Source: Perilla frutescens (lineage: Eukaryota; Streptophyta; Magnoliopsida; Lamiales; Lamiaceae). From it: 64,000 bases of DNA. The DNA lies in contig BRKX01000009.1 in assembly GCA_026008535.1 (NCBI GenBank), positions 44,265,001 through 44,329,000 on the forward strand, given 5' to 3'. Positions 23,855-35,680 of this stretch are shown here, piece by piece. Within the stretch, counting starts at the first letter, position 1; the number at the start of each line of letters is the position of its first letter. The translations under genes were made by a program, and so were the position numbers. The notes beneath the pieces are model-generated. The model did no database searches and was not told where the DNA came from. It saw nothing but the letters and a program-made list of their open reading frames with translations.

Positions 23855-25242
23855 GGGCAATTCTATATACTGTATACTTTTTTCTCAATACAGCCTCGTA
23901 TATAAAAAATAATAAAAATATTAATTAATGTACTACTTTACCCATATAGTCCCTAACTCAAAATCTAATAAAATAATATTCTTTAAAATAAATCACCCTC
24001 AATCGTTTCATCTGTATAGCTCCCCAACACATCTAAGAAATCTGAAAAAGGAAGAAAAAGAATAGAGTTGTTGGAGAAGAACTCGATCATCTGCTAAATA
24101 CCCACATCTCGTCATCCAAAAAAAAAAGAAAAAAAAAAGATCACAACATCATGTTTAATCTTTCCTCACTACAATGGAGTGAAGAATATATCTCAGGTCC
24201 TTAAGTTTGATAAAAACTTGTATGAGATGGTCTCATACATGAGACAGATCAATACATGTGAGTTAATAATACTTCACCTATAAATAATAATATTTCACCT
24301 ATAAATAATGATACATGTGAGTTAATGATACTTCACCCATAAATAATGATACTCACATGCGGGTATAAATAATGATACTCACATGTGAGTTAATGATACT
24401 TCAGCCATAAATAATGATCCCCGCATGTGAGTATTGACCCGTCTTATGTATGAGACGGTCTCACCCAAATCTGTCCTCTTAAGTTTTGGACCAAATATTA
24501 ATTACGTAACAAAAGAATATTCTCACAACTTCATAATAATAATAATAATAAAAAACTAAAAACATGTGTCAAATTTTGCCCAAGGATAAAGAAACAAATT
24601 ATTATTTGGACAAGAATAAGAGAAATATCATATTGAGCAAAATACATCATGGACTTTCATGCTCTCTCTCATTAATCTCCTTCATGCACGCACTAATGTC
24701 GTCGAGCATCGCTTGATCAATACAAACAATAATAAACTAAATGAAAACATCATAAAATTTCCAGCATTCGGTCACAATAGATGAACATCACTCGATCAAA
24801 TTTAGAACTATATATAGCCAATAAAGTAAAGAACTAAATTTTCCCATCTTGATATTGTCATTTGAAGAAAATTTTCGATTACATATGCGACATAACCTGT
24901 AATTGAATGTATTCTTCTTCTTCTTCAATTTAGTTTTTGCATTATTTTTAGTGTGAATGTACTTACTTGATGGATATTATATTTTACACTTGAAAATACT
25001 CAAGTAAGAAATCTTCCAACTATGAGAAGAACCAAGTAATAAACGCGAAGGCCATATCGTTTTTTTTTTTCATGAAGATTTCTTAGATGGAGGCTATACA
25101 AATGCAACAGTGGAGGCTTTATTCTTTTTATTAGGTTTTTAAGTTGGGGGCTGAGGAGTAAAGTAGTACATTATTTAATTTTTTATTTTTTATAAAATAG
25201 GGGCTATAGTGAGAAAAAAGTGGGTTATGTATAGAATCACCC
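23855..25242. mobile_element. Mutator-type non-autonomous TIR element with ~100-bp TIRs
   Basis: The first about 100 bases (gggcaattctatatactgta…tttaccc) are the inverse of the last about 100 (…gtacattatttaattttt…tatagaatcaccc) with scattered differences. The flanks TTTTTTGAA (23846-23854) and TTTTTGGAA (25243-25251) form a 9-bp target duplication with one mismatch, as expected for Mutator-like elements. No transposase is inside; the interior is AT-rich and contains another MITE. Confidence 0.65.
24218..24468. mobile_element. MITE with gagac-rich TIRs nested in the Mutator-type element
   Basis: The left end ttgtatgagatggtctcatacatgagac is mirrored by gtcttatgtatgagacggtctcacccaa at the right. 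The interior is a degenerate direct repeat of catgtgagttaatgatacttcaccc plus ataaataatgatac (five to six partial copies). The tgagacggtctca palindrome is common in plant MITEs. Confidence 0.65.
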
Positions 25243-25451
25243 TTTTTGGAAGCTTATTGGTTATATTAAACTGTTTAATTACCTTGTGACTTCAGATAAT
25301 ATTTTTATTTTTATTTTTACTCACATATTCGACCTGGCAGTGTTGAGGATATTTGAAACCATGATTTTTAGTCTCTAAACAACCTCACCCTACCATTAAG
25401 CCAGACAATATGTTAAACATGGTCTTGGAATTAGAATCTAAATTTCATGTT

Positions 25452-25452
25452 A

Positions 25453-25494
<42 letters not shown>
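25452..25494. repeat. (TA)n(TG)n microsatellite
   Basis: About 12 bases of TA repeats followed by about 30 bases of uninterrupted TG repeats. Confidence 0.9.
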
Positions 25495-25496
<2 letters not shown>

Positions 25497-25520
25497 GGAT
25501 TTAAATGAGAATCCTTCCCC

Positions 25521-25600
25521 CATATGGGAACTAGGAACCCATCATATCCCTTGCTTGACCCATATGGGAACTAGGAACCCATCATATCCCTTGCTTGACC
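25521..25600 (+). repeat. Perfect 40-bp tandem duplication
   Basis: catatgggaactaggaaccc plus atcatatcccttgcttgacc occurs twice head to tail with no differences, so the duplication is recent. Confidence 0.9.
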
Positions 25601-26695
25601 CAATCTAGACAGCCTAAATTAAAATAAATTTAGTGGATGGGGTAGTGGCAAACTTATAATTTTTGACAAGTTTCATTGAGGGGAGCATAATATAGTAATT
25701 AACTAATTCTTTTGGAAGTTCTTTTTTTGTTTCCATCTTCATCGTTCTGCTTTTCTCGTGAAGATCTTTCCTAATATCGTCTTGGCTCGTTTCCATCTTT
25801 ATCGTTCCGTCTTTTCTCGTGAAGATCTCCTTTTTGATTGCTGTCATTACCTTTTTGTCGCGTATTTTATATATGTGTTTTTATGGTGACTCCGGGTATG
25901 TAATTTATTTTGCAATGTTTGATTAAGTTTGGAATTTTAGTATCGATTACTTTCGCAATTCGTTGTATATGGATTGATTTTACAGTTTGTTCTATTGGAG
26001 TTCATTATGGTTGTGTATTTACATTTTTATGTGTGATCATGATCTGTTTGTTTCGGCACCATGTTATATCAGTTGTTTTCTCATTGTTAAGTATCGTAAG
26101 GTTTAACGTATGTAACATGTTGATATATTGATTTTAGCATGATAACATACAAAATATGGATTGATTTGATCTGTTTATTCAAGTATCATGTCATATAAGA
26201 TGTTTTAGCATGTGAAAGTACTACTTTTAGCATGGTTGTATATTTTTTTAAGCACGATAAAGTACCAGTTTTATCTTATAAGTCATTCTCTTAAAGATGT
26301 CATACACACCATGCTTTGTTATTCTTTATTTTTTGTGACTCGGCTGCATAATATCATACATACCATGCAAATATTAGAATAGTGTGGTGCTAAAATTTCA
26401 TTCACACCATGACATAATATATATATATATATGTCTGCCAATATATATGGGTTAAGAATCCGAACTCTGTGGATCTTTGTTCTCCCACTTAAGGTCAGAA
26501 TAGAGAATAGTATCCTAACGTGATCCACCTCAATTCACAAACCAATGTACTAGAATAATCATCTAATCAAGATAAACTAAATATTATATTATTCTACGAT
26601 GTACCGATGGTAGGTTCAGGATCATCTAAGCCGTGAGCCTTTTAATACATTACAAGGAATTCGATAATATGATCTTTACCGTGTGTATACCCACA
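25601..26695. other. Intergenic, no gene seen
   Basis: AT-rich sequence with a (TA)n tract at 26415-26432 and several ttttagcatg / catgctaaaa motifs at 26130-26400 that faintly recall the 21-bp repeats of the 39.5-45.7 kb elements. No supported coding region. Confidence 0.45.
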
Positions 26696-27377
26696 CCACA
26701 TGTAATGCCCCAATTTCACTTTTAAAAGAAAATAACATGTTACCAAATCTCTTCATTTAATAAACGATTTACTTAAAATACAACATTTTATTACATAAAT
26801 AAGGTCAAAATAAAATCTAATTTAATTGTGCTTACGTTAACCATGCTTTAAATAATCCCATAAAATCGGGTCCTTAATAAAATCATTACAATAAATGCAA
26901 CATCAGAGTTTTAAAAGATAAATGCGGAAAATTTGGAAATAATATTATCTCAAAATTCATTCTTAAATTAATTAATGAACTTAAACGACCACCGCCATTG
27001 CATCTTGCCCGCTCACACATCACCCGAGCCATTTTCTGAAAGGGGTAAAATATTGGGGTGAGTTCTTTTAACTCAGTGGGGAAAATATCTGTTATCTAAA
27101 CATAAATATAACAAGAAATGTGTGAATAAATAAAATCTTTGATTCGTAGACCATCCTGTAATCTGTATTTCTGATTCATTCCGTAGGCTCGGTACTTTAT
27201 AGTCCAAAGGACTCCGTACTTTATAGGCTCGAAGACTCGGTACTTTATAGTCCAAATGACTCGCTACTACATTTTCACATAACTGGTACAAAAATATAGA
27301 AGAGATAACAATATATATTCCAACATATAATCCTCACCTTAACCTTGACCTTGAGTAATGAATTAATTAGATCCACG

Positions 27378-30300
27378 TGTAACATCCGAGATTTTCAGAG
27401 TTCATTAAGAAAATTAAAGAAATTAATTAGAGCCTAGTTAAGGATGTTTTGGCCCTAAATTGCGATTTTAGAAATTATTTTTCGTAAAATCGTATTTTTG
27501 AGAATTTTGATTCCAGCTCAGTCACAGCCAATTTTGGTCACATTTGAAAGGCGTTGACCCAAGGAGCATGCCGGTGCTTTCGGATTTTGAAATCGAAGTC
27601 ATTTGAGTTCCTGGTGATTTAAATCGTGTTTAAAGGAGTTATGAATAGTGTTTTTCCGTAGGAGCGCGATCATTAAAAATTTGTGAAATCTCGTGTGTTA
27701 GCCCGAGCCTTGATTTTTCGAGCCTATCTTATGGGAAATTTCTCAAGGAATACGTTGGCGTTCCCGGATTTTCATTCTGAGGTCAATTGAACGCTCGGGA
27801 ATTTTATTTGTCCCTTGCATGGAATAGTAACTTTATTTTTGAAAAGAGATTAAATTCTCGTTTTTCTTCAAAAAGACTCGTTCTTTATTCCAAGTCAAGT
27901 TGGTTCAATAGTACTCAAGCTAACGAACCTGCCAGTATTTTCGGATTTAATAAACGAGGTCATTTGGACCTCGTCATTGAATAAAGCGCCTTTTATCCGA
28001 ACCCGATATTTTTAAAGCGGTATTGTTGCACTGCAGAAGCTTCCCGAGAAAACCATATTTTTCCTATAAATAGGGGAGCACCCCTCCCTTCATTCTCGCT
28101 CATTCCTTCTTCACCTCCATTTCTGTAGAGTAGAGAGAGAAAGTAGAGGGGAGCTCTTTTCGTGAGAGCACCCCCAGTGACAGAGAGAGAGCGGAGTGGG
28201 GGCGCCGCGGGGGCAAGGGAGCCCCGCGGGGGGGGGGAGGAGCCCCGCCGGGGGAAGGCAGCGCCGCGGGGGCAGGCAGCCCCGCGGGGGCAAGGGCGCC
28301 GGGGCGCGCAGGATGGTTCGGCAGCTCCGGCACATTTTCGTGCGGAGGTCATAAATTTCGCCTCGGTTGGACTTATGAGGCCCATGAGTACTCAAATTGA
28401 AGCTCTTTCTATGGTCCATAAGGTAGAAGTGGCCGATCGTCCGGAATCTCCATCGTTCGAATTGGATTTTCCGTCCCCTTTTGTGGTAATTTCGGATGCC
28501 TTAATCTTTTAAATTCTCGTGTTTTAAGTTATAGTTAAGGGTCAAGGGTTTAGATATCATTTCGGTGTCTTATTAGGAGCTCGAATAAGGTTTCAAGTCA
28601 TTGATCGACTTTCATATAGATGAGGTGAACCCCGAGGAAGGATTTTCAGCTCGTTGCTTCGTCTACGTGCTCGTTATCGAGATGTTCTTCATCGAGGTGG
28701 GTGGTTCTAACGCAAATGTAAGGTTTGAGCTATTAAGCTCTAGAAGCATGATAGGGCATGGTGAATATCCAATTAAAATATTTTATGCTCTGCCTATTTA
28801 GTCTCTGTACAAGGAAAGGAAAAGAATAAAAGGAAGTTATATGCATGATATTGTTGAATTGTTATTTGAGTTTGATAAGATAAAGTAAGTTATTATAAGT
28901 TAAGTGAGCTCTCAAGTATGTTTAGATATTCTAGAATTGTTTAAATACGATTGATGCTAGCCTGAGATCTAGAATTGCTTTAATTGTAATCGATGTTTAT
29001 CCGCGTTCATTTCCTCGCATTTGAATGTTATGCTTTGTTCAAGCTCGTATAGTTAAGGATTTCCTTTTAGGGTAAGTTATAAATCCCTCAGACCGAGATC
29101 ATGCTCAATTAAAGGATTAGCCTTAGACGATTGCTCTAGACTTGGTATTGTTAGCTAAGTTAAGTAAGTAATGAAGGTTAAGGTTAAGTAAGGAAGGAAG
29201 TTAAGGAAGGATATAGCTTATGTTGCAAGCAGGTTATCGAGCTCAAAGAACAATTTATTTACATTATCATGCCGTGACCCTCGTGTCACTAATGTTGAAC
29301 ATTTGAAAGTAAAGGGAGTCACTGCTGGGTAATCCCCCCGCATACTCAGAGGATACTTGAGGTAACCCCTCTCTCATCCTAAGGCATAAGGGTGCAGTAG
29401 ACAACAGGTTTGAGCCAGGAATGGCGCCAAGAAAGGAAGTAAAAGGTTTTGCGGGTATGGAGAGGGCTTTTTCATTTTGCTCTCCATATGCCGCCAGTTT
29501 ATAATTAGATATTCCAAAGTTTATTAAAGAGTTTTCTCGTAAAACCCCACTGAGTACATTAGTGCTCACACCCTCTTTTTCAAATGTTTTCAGGTTGAGA
29601 TGCTGAGGCCGGTGATGTGCTGCTGGTGGGGTTGTCTGAGTTGTTTGAGGTTTCAAGTTTGTTGCTCTATATGGTTACATATTTTCTTCCGCTAAGTTTC
29701 TGCTAAGTACTCTGATGTTAGTATTTAGTCTTGATATGTGTAACTTGATTCTTAAGAATAGCATGTCTTAAATGCTATGAATTCTAGTTATCAATAAAGT
29801 CTTTGAAGCATGTTCTTTTGACATACCCGTCTATGCCTTTATTGATTCCGAGTTATTTAAATAGTCATACCTGTTGAGCATTTTAGTATCTATTCATCTT
29901 CAGTTGACTTGTGAATAAGTCTTGCATGCTTGTTATTATTGTTCGCCTACAAAGAGGCTTTTTCTTTCAAGCATGCTTCTGCTCGTCCAAGTTAACCTTA
30001 AGTAGTTTTCTTGATCCGTCCTATGAATAGGATAATAAGGTATATTTAACTCCGACCTATTTATGAGTCTTAGTTGATGTGACCTATGATGAGGTCTTGT
30101 TTATTTGAAAAGTCAAATCCCTATCTGTTTGTCTTTGAATTCTGTTTAAATTTTGGTTGGCCTATGATATGGCGCTCTTTTGACCCGATTGAATCCTTTG
30201 ACCCATTTGACTTGTTTGAACCTTTGACCCTTTTGAATCATTGAAAATGATAGTTCATCCAAGTCATAAAGTTAAGTTGCCTAAGTTCTTGAGGCGCTAA

Positions 30301-30398
30301 CTTAGTTTAATTCTAAAAACACCCCCCTAGATTTTCGATTTTTCGTGCTATTTTACGCACAACAACCCCGTCCCCATCCTCGTGATCGGGCTGTTACA
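27378..30398 (+). mobile_element. Nested solo LTR (3.0 kb) with CCACG duplications
   Basis: It starts TGTAACATCCGAG and ends GGGCTGTTACA, and is flanked by CCACG at 27373-27377 and 30399-30403, a 5-bp duplication that interrupts the host LTR exactly. No internal repeat of the ends and no pol coding region exists inside, so this is a solo LTR left by recombination of a long-LTR (Tekay/Del-like) element. The short ORFs at 28000-28500 and 29267-29656 do not resemble known proteins. Confidence 0.75.
28195..28312. repeat. GC-rich repeat island inside the solo LTR
   Basis: About 120 bp of imperfect repeats of gccgcgggggcaag / gccccgcggggg, with long G runs, surrounded by sequence near 40% GC. It lies downstream of a possible TATA (cctataaata, about 28064-28073), so it may be in the transcribed R/U5 part of the LTR. 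Confidence 0.75.
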
Positions 30399-31035
30399 CC
30401 ACGCATGCCGCCTCGATGAACCTAGATGAGAAGAGGGAGACTCGAAAATATTTTTAAGAGAAACTTTGAATGTTTGGTGTGATTTTTGTGTAGGAGGATT
30501 CAACTATTTATACTAGAAATTGGGGACTAATCATGGAAAGTTTGAAATTTGATTGATTTCTTTCCAAAACTCAATATACTTGAATAAGGAAATTAGGTTT
30601 AGGGTTTGGTGTAATGGGCTCAACTAAAGGGCTTACAAATTGGGCTTAGAAAAATAAATTAATTATTATGACATTGGCCCAAAATAAAATATGCATAAAA
30701 TATAACTTAAATTATTTAGTGTGACTTATATGATTCGATAATATAATATTTCAGAATCAGTTAAAACTAGTAAAATGCTTTAAAATTTACGGGGCGCTAC
30801 ATTCTACCCTACTTAAAAAGAATTTCGTCCTCGAAATTTCAAAATCATATTTTCAAAACCTGAAAATGGCAAAAATTATTTCATACAACATACTTTCATA
30901 AACCATATTTTCATAAACTTTTGCATGAAACATAACTTGAACCGTTACCTCTTCTCGGAGCGATGTGGCGAATGCGATGATGGTCAAAATCATATTTCTT
31001 ATATGTATAATTTTTTTTTTGTATGTAGGAACGTG

Positions 31036-31052
31036 TCTCTCTGATACCAAAC
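31036..31052 (-). promoter_or_regulatory. Primer binding site (tRNA-iMet)
   Basis: The minus strand reads gtTTGGTATCAGAGAG directly after the LTR end; TGGTATCAGAG is complementary to the 3' end of initiator Met tRNA, the common primer of plant LTR elements. Confidence 0.75.
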
Positions 31053-32147
31053 TGTAATGCCCCAATTTCACTTTTAAAATAAAATGACATGTTACCAAAT
31101 CTCTTCATTTAATAAACGATTTACTTAAAATACAACGGAAGTTTAAATCAGGAATTGCCATTTATTACAGAAATAAAGTCAAAATAAAATCTAATTTAAT
31201 TGTGCTTACGTTAACCATGCTTTAAATAATCCCATAAAACTGGGTCCTTATTAAAATCATTACAATAAATGCAACATCAGAGTTTTAAAAGATAAATGCG
31301 GAAAATTTAGAAATAATATTATCTCAAAATTCATTCTTAAATTAATTAATGAAATTAAACGACCACCACCATCGCATCTTGCCCGATCACACATCACCCG
31401 AGCCATTTTCTGAAAGGGGTAAAAGATTGAGGTGAGTTCTTTTAACTCAGTGGGGAAAATATCTGTTATCTAAACATAAATTTAACAAGAAATGTTTGAA
31501 TAAATAAAATCTTTGATTCGTAGACCATCTTGTAATCTGTATTTCTGATTCAGCCCGTAGGCTCGGTACTTTATAGTTCAAAGGACTCCGTACTTTATAG
31601 TCTCGAAGACTCGGTACTTTAGTCCAAATGACTTGATACTACATTTTCACATAACTTGTACAAAAATATAGAAGAGATAACAATATATATTCCAACATAT
31701 AATCCCCACCTTAACCTTGACCTTGAGTAAAGAATTAATTAGATCCACGCATGTCGCCTCGATGAACCTAGATGAGAAGAGGGAGACTCGAAAATATTTT
31801 TTAGAGAAACTTTGAATGTTTGGTGTGATTTTTGTGTAGGAGGATTCAACTATTTATACTAGAAATTGGGGACTGATCATGGAAAGTTTGAAATTTGATT
31901 GATTTTTTTCCAAAATTCAATATACTTGGATAAGGAAATTAGGTTTAGGGTTTGGTGTAATGGGCTCAACTAAAGGGCTTATAAATTGGGCTTAGAAAAA
32001 TAAATTAATTATTATGACATTGGCCCAAAATAAAATATGCATAAAATATAACTTAAATTATTTGGTGTGACTTATATGATTCGATAATATAATATTTCAG
32101 AATCAGTTAAAACTAGTAAAATGCTTTAAAATTTACGGGGCACTACA
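31053..32147 (-). repeat. 5' LTR (right copy) of the short LTR element
   Basis: Uninterrupted LTR of 1095 bp, near-identical to the left copy in colinear blocks (for example 26701-27377 against 31053-31749). Confidence 0.85.
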
Positions 32148-32152
32148 CCACA

Positions 32153-32640
32153 TCATCTACAATGCAAGTATATGGAACTAATGGATAAATATATAACTAT
32201 AAATAAATACACACATTGACTGCAATAAATATTCAATCTATATCGTCAAATAAAATATTATAGAATGTATACAAAGACAAGTCTTCCAGTATACAAGACT
32301 AACAATTACAACCAACATAAAGTCCTAATTGATTTTTAGTTCAAGTTTTACATTTTAGTAGTGGAGAGATAGACAATTTGCAAGCTTATGATGGATTGTT
32401 GTATTTTCTGATCTTGAAAGTTACATCTTATACTTTCGAGTGTGGAGTGATTTTTCATATTTACCTTTCAAGAGGCTTGTAATTTCAATGAATTTTGATT
32501 GATGTGCTATTAGTTTTGTCTTTCTAATCTTTCCATGTTCAGTTTGGCGCATCTGAGGAAAATATGAGGCAAGTACTTTGATCATAACTTGATATATTTT
32601 CTTTTGTATTCTTTTTCGTTGCACGGGACTAGCAACATTT
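32153..32640. other. Intergenic, no gene seen
   Basis: AT-rich sequence without a recognisable gene. A cgttgcacgggactag motif at about 32618-32633 resembles a Helitron 3' end but lacks the full hairpin and the following T. Confidence 0.35.
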
Positions 32641-34140
32641 TAAGTTTGGGAGTTTGACAGTTGTGCATTTTACACAACTTTTAGATATGAGTTGATGATG
32701 TTTACTATATTAAGTTGTGTATTTTATATAACATTTGTGCTTTAATTTTTATCATTTGGAGTTTTTGTTGTGTTAGCTAGTTTTGCAGTAATAGTTATGA
32801 TTTCGTTGCATAATTGAAGCAAAACGGTCAAATACGGGCATGAAGAGTTAAAGGAGGATTTAATTAGACTCTTGGGATTAATTAAATACTTAATTAAAGC
32901 CTAATGGACGAGATTAAATATTCAAAGCTTGTGAAAGTCTGAAGCCCAGTGCAAAATAAGCTTAGGTCAACCCGGAAAGTGTTAGTCGACCCAAGTTAGT
33001 GCAATTTACAAAGGGTCGACCCGACCCATTTCACCTGGGTCGACCTTGTGCAAAAATTGCTTTTTAGGTTGACTGAAACACGTCGTTTGACCTATATGCT
33101 TGGGTCCATGAGGATGTGATTGTTTATCTCCAATTCAAGGTTTTAAACCTGCATATAAAAACCTCCATTTTGATATGCGAGAAATACACTTGAATACAAC
33201 CCTAGAGGCACTAGAGAGAAACAAGAGAAGAGAGGAGAGAAGAGAAAGACAAAGGCTAGCCATCTACTCAAGATGAGATGACAAGGTTGCTAGAGACGGA
33301 GTGCTGCTGCAGAAGAGACAAGATAACTGGATTTCTCACCGTTATTCGATTTTATTATTTATTTTGTCATGAAAACTTTTACTCTAGTTTTTATTTTTGA
33401 TTTAATTATATCTAGTTAATTTCATAGCTAGGTTTTAGGGATTAGATATTAATATCGATTTGATAATATGATTTGATTACTTTCTTCCTGCTATCTCTTG
33501 GGGCTTGATTTCTATGAGCTTATTTATATTTAGTATGAATGCTTGATCACCATTTGTGCGTACTAGTCAATTAATTTATGTACTCACTGGAGAATGATTA
33601 ATTGATAGAAAGATAGAAATCAGGTTATCTGTGCTTGGAAAAACTGACCCGGTGAACAAGTATTACATAGGGTTGAATAAATCTTTGTGTGCTAGATTGA
33701 GAGTAATGACATGTGTGAAGAACCGACCAAGTGAAATGCAGGCTCATTATATCTATGTTATGGTATATGCCTTAATAAGCAGCCTGATAACAAACCAATG
33801 ATTCTCCACCATTAAAAAATTAAAGACTAAAGTTGAGTTGTAATAATTAAGGAATATTAATAAATTAAATAATAATCCAATTTTCCTAAAACCTAGGTTT
33901 CTCAATTAACAAGTTCAAGTATTTTAATTCTACTATTTTATTTGTTGTTATTTATTTTCCTCTACTTGCATATTTAGTGTCTAGATATTAATTGAGTACT
34001 TATGTTTGAGAACGTGGAAGTTGCAGTCTCTGTGGGATACGATACTCTTACTCACACGTGTATTATAATAACACCGTGCATTTGCAGTCACTTATTTGTT
34101 AATAAATGTGTGTAAATGGTATGTTAATATTGTGAAATGT
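32640..34140 (+). mobile_element. Probable LTR of a Tat/Ogre-like element, plus strand
   Basis: Non-coding sequence in the style of long Ty3/Tat LTRs: gcaaaacggtcaaatacgggcatgaag near 32820, a purine-rich leader at 33205-33260, and the tail ctctgtgggatacgatactcttac at about 34029-34052. The same kind of tail motif ends the minus-strand block at 615-1870. Exact ends and target duplication were not found. Confidence 0.4.
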
Positions 34141-34445
34141 TTGAATAGCCATGTCAGCATGAGAGTTTTGAATTATTTAAATTTTATTGGCTACTTAATT
34201 AGATTGACTATCGTAGTGAAAGTATATATTTGTTAAGGAATAAGTCAATCTTTGAAAGTCTTTGTTCAATATGTTGGATATTACACATCAAAGACCATAT
34301 TCAAAATATTTACAAGTCATCATGTTATGTAAGTAATTAATTTTTTTAAGGTTATCATTTTTTTTAAATAATGTTTATCTTTATGTAAGCATGAATGCGT
34401 GTATTTTTAGTAGCGACTCGGTTTCATGGAATTGGGGCGTTACAT
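34141..34445. other. LTR debris
   Basis: AT-rich, ending in ggaattggggcgttaca at 34429-34445, which looks like the terminus of a TGTAACGCCCC-type Ty3 LTR. No coding sequence. Confidence 0.35.
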
Positions 34446-34653
34446 TTATTAAGAAAGCTTAAAGATGAAAATTCTATAATGCATGTGGGTGTGCTACATA
34501 TTATAATTAGTTTTTATTATAATTAAAAAATAATAAATTTGATCATGGTACACTAAAATTGTGGTTAGATGATTTCATTTTCTTTCCTTTCAACTAGCAT
34601 TATATGATGAGATCCTTTAATCCAATTTCCGTATCATACTCTTGTGTTCCCAC

Positions 34654-35672
34654 TAGAGCTGTCAAAATGGGCTAAGCCCGTCGGGCCGACCCGTCACCGC
34701 CTCTATTTTAGGCGGGTAGGACTTTAAATTTGAGGCCCGTTTAACTGGCGGGCTTCAACGGGTAAGCCCGCGGCGGGGCGGGTAAGCCCGCCTATAATAG
34801 TTTTTTTTTTGGCATTTGTCTATGTTTGCAAAATTGAAAGCCTTAAATTGCTAATTCCTTCCGCCGACTCTCAAGCCCAGCAGCGCCACAATTTCGCAGA
34901 CAACACCCAACTCACACTCACAAGTTACAGCCCCAATTTCGTGGCAGCAGGCCAGCAGCGTGACAACGTCTCACACCCAACTCTCATTCTCATCCTCTCT
35001 AAGTGCTTGAACAAGAGGCGGCATCAGTAAGCGTCTCAAGTCTCAACCTTTTTGCTCATATTGTAAACAGTAGTGTGGATTCAAACGAGGCTGGGAAACT
35101 TTGCTTCTATGACTCTGAATCTCTGATAGATTTTTGTTCTCTTTTTAACTGACTCTGAATCTTCTGTTTAGCTCATCTCTTTAGTTCTGTTTAAATGTAA
35201 CAAAGTCGGGAGCAAGAGAAATTAAGATAGAATGGAATGGTCTTCTAGAGAGAGAGAGAGATGAAGTCGCTGACTTGTGATATATAAAACATCTCTATTA
35301 CATACACAACCAAGAGAGAGAGAACTGTGAACAAGTTGATAATCTACTATTGTAATTACATGGTTTTGAGCTGGTTTCGAATATTATAATGATGAAAATT
35401 AAGACATCAAAAGGGTCAAATCTATGCAACTGTTTCTATTAATTTAAAGACTAATATTTTAGCATATTTGTGTTCTTCAATCGGCACCATCTCTATCCAT
35501 CTAATCTCCCTAAATTGGTTTAACAATCTGTAATATTTTAACAACTTGATGTGGAATGGGCTTAAAAAAAAAACCCGCGGGTATAGACGGGGTGGGTAGG
35601 GCCTTGTTTTTCAGGCCCGCCATCCAGGCGGGCGTACTCGCCCCGCCCCGCCAGCCCGTTTTGACAGGTCTA
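34654..35672. mobile_element. hAT-type non-autonomous element with 8-bp duplications
   Basis: The termini tagagctgtcaaaatgggc and gcccgttttgacaggtcta are inverted repeats. The flanks GTTCCCAC (34646-34653) and GTTTCCAC (35673-35680) form an 8-bp duplication with one mismatch, as for hAT. Both subterminal zones hold many gcccgcc/ggcgggc motifs, probably transposase binding sites. There is no transposase; a 73-codon ORF at 34809-35030 has no recognisable similarity. Confidence 0.8.
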
Positions 35673-35680
35673 GTTTCCAC

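Larger units (their letters stand above)
26701..30801 (-). repeat. 3' LTR (left copy) of the short LTR element, split by an insertion
   Basis: The two parts, 26701-27377 and 30399-30801, together correspond to the complete right LTR at 31053-32147. The break lies in 'agatccacg/catg(c/t)cgcctcg'. Confidence 0.85.
26701..32147 (-). mobile_element. Short LTR retroelement (TRIM/LARD-like), 251-bp interior, CCACA duplications
   Basis: Two LTRs starting TGTAATGCCCCAATTTC and ending GGGGC(A/G)CTACA lie at 26701-30801 (interrupted by a nested insertion) and 31053-32147 (1095 bp). They are flanked by CCACA at 26696-26700 and 32148-32152. The interior (30802-31052) has no ORF. On the minus strand it begins TTTGGTATCAGAG directly after the right LTR, a primer binding site for initiator methionine tRNA, so the element reads on the minus strand. 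LTR copies are very similar by eye. It cannot encode its own proteins and would depend on a Ty3/gypsy partner. Confidence 0.85.

Noticed and set aside
24218..24468. CRISPR-like repeat array
   Set aside because: The direct repeats are irregular, of differing length and bounded by TIRs; this is plant nuclear DNA, so a MITE is the right reading.
27993..28512. Several overlapping Pro/Arg/Gly-rich ORFs on both strands
   Set aside because: They are by-products of the GC-rich repeat island in the solo LTR; no conserved domain, and frames are open because stop codons are rare in GC-rich DNA.
28601..28801. 66-codon ORF as a gene
   Set aside because: It lies inside the solo LTR and has no recognisable domain or coding context.
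32618..32633. Helitron 3' end (gcacgggactag)
   Set aside because: CTAG is present but the hairpin is incomplete and no T follows; no matching 5' end was seen. Kept only as a remark.
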